In this document: positions 41,561 to 44,474 of the stretch, piece after piece
Layout: each line of letters opens with the position of its first letter
How positions within the stretch are numbered: position 1 is the first letter of the stretch
NCBI GenBank assembly: GCA_022592445.1
Contig: JABYQR010000355.1
Coordinates: 1-44,474 of the forward strand
DNA length: 44,474 nucleotides
Origin: Cytidiella melzeri
Lineage: Eukaryota > Basidiomycota > Agaricomycetes > Polyporales > Irpicaceae
Reading direction: 5' to 3'
The notes under the pieces: model-generated
Seen by the model: only the letters and a program-made list of their open reading frames with translations
Database searches by the model: none
Told to the model about the DNA's origin: nothing
Program-made: the position numbers and the translations under genes

Positions 41561-42088
41561 TCAAGTGGACTCGACAGACTGCGCGCGGGGGCGGTAGTGT
41601 AGAACAACACCTCCCGAGCGGCGATGCGTATTACAAGCAAACGCGTGGCCAACGACGACGTTGGTAGAGCTGGTAAGATTGAACTGTACTAGTTCGCACT
41701 CGTGACCCTCGCCTTCAAAGTCTGGAGAGAGCCAGCAATCTGGGTGCGGCGCGCGCGGGCGATCGCAGTCGAGTGGGACGAAAGGTCCTGTACGTAGGGG
41801 AATTGGATGGTCGCTCTGAGTGTCGCAATAGGAGCAGTTATCGAGCGAGTCCGCGACAGATGCGACGGACGACGCTGGCGAGGGTGATTTAGGAGTAGGT
41901 CTCTCAGGGGAGACCGTAGGCGCTGCTGAGGACTCGGGCGGCGGCGTGGGCGCGGGGATGGTGGGATAACGGCGTTGAATCTCGCGCGGGCGCGGGCTGA
42001 AAGGGCAACGGCCGGTGGGTGAATGGGGAACAGTGGGACAGCAGCGGCAGGCTCGAGGCGGGTTGTCGTTGTTGGACGCCGCGGGCAT
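41561..42088 (-). CDS. Conserved repeat-encoded protein, unknown function
   Basis: A 175-residue frame within the family 6 repeat. The N-terminal ~75 residues are Pro/Ser/Arg-rich and likely disordered. The C-terminal ~100 residues are compact and conserved in the decayed copy at 30141, with DNCSYCDTQSDH, PHPDCWLSPDFEGEGHECEL and VVVGHAFACNTHRRSGGVVL. Cys/His spacing (CSYC, DCW, ECE, CNTH) could bind a metal, but this is speculative. A TATA box 150 bases upstream and the ATG at 42088 suggest a real transcript. Ungapped conservation between copies suggests that the shared ancestor coded for protein. The family is not recognised. Confidence 0.5.
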   Translation of the reverse strand: MPAASNNDNPPRACRCCPTVPHSPTGRCPFSPRPREIQRRYPTIPAPTPPPESSAAPTVSPERPTPKSPSPASSVASVADSLDNCSYCDTQSDHPIPLRTGPFVPLDCDRPRAPHPDCWLSPDFEGEGHECELVQFNLTSSTNVVVGHAFACNTHRRSGGVVLHYRPRAQSVEST

Positions 42089-42235
42089 AAACGTGGAAGA
42101 GATTGCAATGAGGCAACGCAGGAGAGGCTACAGCTAGGGACGCGAAGAGACTCCCTCGACGCAAGCGCAAAGTGTAAAATATACTCTGGGAACTGGTGTG
42201 TGGATTGATTGATTTTCTACGCAGTACAAGCAACA

Positions 42236-42247
42236 CCTTTTTATATA
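42236..42247 (-). promoter_or_regulatory. TATA box for the family 6 transcript
   Basis: Minus strand TATATAAAAAGG, an excellent TATA element. It lies 148 bases upstream of the ATG at 42088, leaving room for a ~115-base leader. Confidence 0.6.
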
Positions 42248-42995
42248 CCCTGGAGACCCTCTCCTAAACCTTTCCTTCTATGGCCTAAACCCAAACGCGA
42301 GAGCGAGGAAACGGGGTGGCAGAATACTTCCGTCTGTGGAGGCAAAATGTCCAGCGAGTCGACGCCTGGCGGGACACAGCGCTGGTCGACGCGGAGTAGC
42401 GGCGCGCGCCCTTGCGCTGCAGAGGCGCCAACCGTCGCGAGCTGGTGATGAGGCGCCGTCCAGGAGTTGCACAGCGTGGCGTGATAGGAGTCTTCCTGAA
42501 ACGGGGTTCGCGCGTCAAGTTTCTTCTACCGTTGGTCCGACCCGTGTCCTAAACACCTGGTGGCTGGCCGGCCCATGCTCCGATGCAAAAAGGGGCGTGT
42601 CTGTGTGTCAGAGTTCGGTGCGATTCCTCGGCCTCGGATGTTTCCGGCGCATTGCTCCTTGTCAAGTCCTCGGATCCTCGGCGAACTCCTCGTGACCTCG
42701 GCGAACTCCTCGTGCTCGTGACGCTGGGAAAGTGGAGGGACTTGCCGCGCAGGATGACGCGGGCCGCGCAAATGGCGGGCTGCTGCCGGTTCTCCGCGCC
42801 TAGCCGATTTCCGGGCGTATCATTCTCCCCCCAACTAAAATCCGAACCGTCCACGGTTCTCGCGTGGCAAGTCGAACCGTGGGAACTCTGACCACGAGGC
42901 TCCTCGCGCTATTGTGTCATTGGACTTCGAGTTTTTCGCCCTCTCTTCCTCTGCTTCCGCACTTCCCTCCCATCTTTGCTTCCGCCCTTCTCAAG

Positions 42996-44474
42996 ATGTC
43001 AGCCAAAGCCTCTTCTTCTCGTCGCGTCGCTCCTCGCCCAGCCACTCGCCGCAACCGCTCACCGCTCCGCACCATGACCGCTCGCGTGGGACGAGGTCCA
43101 ACGCCTCCACCGCTCTCTCCCGCTGAGCAGTTGCTCGCCGTGCGCGAGCAGCTCGAAGCATCTTCAGTGGTCCTGAACGCCGTCCTGCAGATACGCGGTG
43201 ACCTGACTGGGGGTTGGACTGACGACGTAATCGAGGCCTTCGTAAGTCCCCTCTGCTCCTCTACCACCTCCTAGCTCACTCTCTTTCCTAGCAAGCGTAC
43301 GAGGACGTGTCGCCTCTCTGCGAGGACCACGGTACCAACCTCGCCTTCCTCGACCTGTTCTCTCCCTTCGCCGCAGAAGAACACCGCGTCCGCCTGCCGC
43401 AAGCCCAGCAGGTTGCTCTCCGCAACGCCCTCCGCCCTCTCTGGCGCAGCCTCAGCGCCCACCTCCGCCAAGCATCCTACGTCGAGGCTCCCCTCGTCGG
43501 CCTCCTGCTCGAATGGGATTGGTGGGTCGGCGACTGGCCCAAACACGAGGCCGATCTGGACGCCGATGGTTCTGCCGACGAACACGAGTCCTCGGCTTCA
43601 AGGTCGCGGTCTGCCAGCGTCGTGCAGGAGCCGGAGCTCGTCGTGATCGAGCTCACGGACGAGGACGAGGACGAGGCGCAGCCGCGTCCTCCGTTGAAGC
43701 GCAAGAGGGCCGCCTCCTCCGTTTCTCTCGAGGTGAGGGCCAGTCCACCGGCCAAGAAATTGTCGCAGGCGCAGCAGGACCAGCTGATGGGTGTAGGGCC
43801 GAACCCGCTCACAGGCAAAGAGTGGCGCAACCTGCCCACTCACTGGACCGCGACCACCGTCGCTCTCGGCGAGAGCCGGGTGCGTCCCTCCTTTCTCTCT
43901 TTCTCCGACCTTCTTGCTAACCTCCTCACCCTTCCAGTGTGATTTTTGCAAGGAAAAGGACGTCGAGCGGTGCTACCGCCCAAGCAACGGTACGCGGTAC
44001 TTCCGGTGTCTGCCCTGTGCAGACATCAAACACGCCTGCCGGTTCAACGGCAAGCCCTTCGACGAGGTCGCGCCGGACGTCGACTCGATGCAGGAGGATG
44101 CCAAGGTCGTCGACGAGGAGCCGGCTGCCCCCCTCTCTGCGTCCTCCGCCGCCACCTCTCGCCCTCAGATCGCCGCTTCCGTCGCCTCCGACAGCAAGGG
44201 CAAGGGCAAGGCCCCCGCCACTCCTCCTCGCGTCGCCGCCGCAGGTCCCAGCGGCCTCAAGATGGACGTGGTGTTGTCCCCTCTGCGACCTGAGCTGCGT
44301 CGCCCTCAGGACGCCCGACCTCCCTCTCCGGCTCCTGCTCCCGTCGCCTCTCACGTCGACGACGTCCTCGAGGAGGTGCCTGGCCGTTCCGCGGAGCTCC
44401 CTGGCGGCGCTCCTCCCGCTCCTGCCCCTGCCCGCGTTACCAACCGGGTGGTACTTCAACAGTACCTCGCCTCG
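42996..44474 (+). CDS. Cysteine-cluster nuclear-type protein, partial at 3' end
   Basis: Three exons: 42996-43241, 43292-43879 and 43938-44474, where the frame is still open at the window edge. Introns are 50 and 58 bases with good GTAAGT/TAG and GTGCGT/CAG sites, and all phases are zero. The N-terminus is Arg/Ser/Pro-rich. Around residue 197-218, ELVVIELTDEDEDE followed by KRKR looks like a SUMO-interaction motif next to a nuclear signal. Residues 279-312 form C-x2-C-x7-C-x11-C-x2-C-x6-C (CDFCKEKDVERC...CLPCADIKHAC), a cluster seen in many lineage-expanded basidiomycete proteins. The tail is Ala/Pro-rich. G+C is far higher than in the repeat blocks. Function unknown; DNA binding or chromatin association is a guess. 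It diverges from the family 6 repeat, whose end lies 173 bases upstream. Confidence 0.7.

Larger units (their letters stand above)
40985..42822 (-). mobile_element. Family 6 repeat, G+C-rich intact-looking copy
   Basis: Minus strand begins TGATACGCCCGGAAATCGG at 42822, preceded on its outer side by a polypurine-like TTGGGGGGAGAA. A strong TATA box (TATATAAAAAGG, complement of 42236-42247) precedes a 175-codon frame by about 150 bases. The 3' part is full of CpG-rich ACTGCGTTT stretches. Homologous copies are 28540-30011 (same orientation) and 30141-31140 (opposite). It may be an LTR or an LTR plus start of a gypsy element; the other end was not identified. Confidence 0.5.

Noticed and set aside
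1..44474. CRISPR array or bacterial operon
   Set aside because: No regularly spaced identical repeats; introns and LTR elements show eukaryotic DNA.

Overview
The window looks like nuclear DNA of a filamentous basidiomycete. Five host genes carry many 44-100 bp introns, and their products are typical of Agaricomycetes. The flanks are packed with Ty3/gypsy and Ty1/copia retrotransposon debris, solo LTRs and a CACTA/Tnp2-like transposase relic. A Rhizoctonia/Ceratobasidium-type (Cantharellales) genome would fit, but that is a guess from style, not a proven assignment. No rRNA, tRNA or CRISPR array was seen.

Left repeat block (1-13515). Positions 1-8753 hold a Ty1/copia element cut in two by a chromodomain Ty3/gypsy element. 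The halves now face away from each other: gag-protease-integrase lies on the minus strand, reverse transcriptase-RNase H on the plus strand. The gypsy LTRs at the two cut ends (124-715 and 6123-6789) still carry the same 5-bp duplication, CAACT, so one insertion was later separated by an inversion. Positions 9229-13515 form a 4.3-kb region bounded by ~227-bp near-perfect inverted repeats and a 9-bp target duplication (Mutator-like architecture). It contains one solo LTR nested inside another, each with its own 5-bp duplication.

Host gene island (14084-23895). Five genes alternate in strand: a 14-TM MFS transporter (-), mitochondrial ribosomal protein bL31m (+), a MICOS MIC26/MIC27 subunit (-), a BUR1/CDK9-type kinase (+) and a SUZ12-like zinc-finger/VEFS protein (-). 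The MIC and kinase genes share a 175-bp divergent promoter. The kinase (transcription elongation) and the SUZ12-like protein (Polycomb repression) are convergent neighbours. Exon sums give clean open frames of 540, 137, about 276, 860 and 620 residues.

Right repeat block (24250-42822). This has a T-rich tract, a MITE-like inverted repeat, and solo or partial LTRs of several families, three of them with exact or near-exact 5-bp duplications. It also has a hypothetical intron-containing gene behind a copia LTR and primer-binding site, and a possible small secreted protein gene (31770-32255). Two copies of a repeat encode a related protein; one copy is G+C-rich and the other has lost its CpG sites through C-to-T change.

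Right edge (42996-44474). A three-exon, very G+C-rich gene for a cysteine-cluster nuclear-type protein runs off the window.
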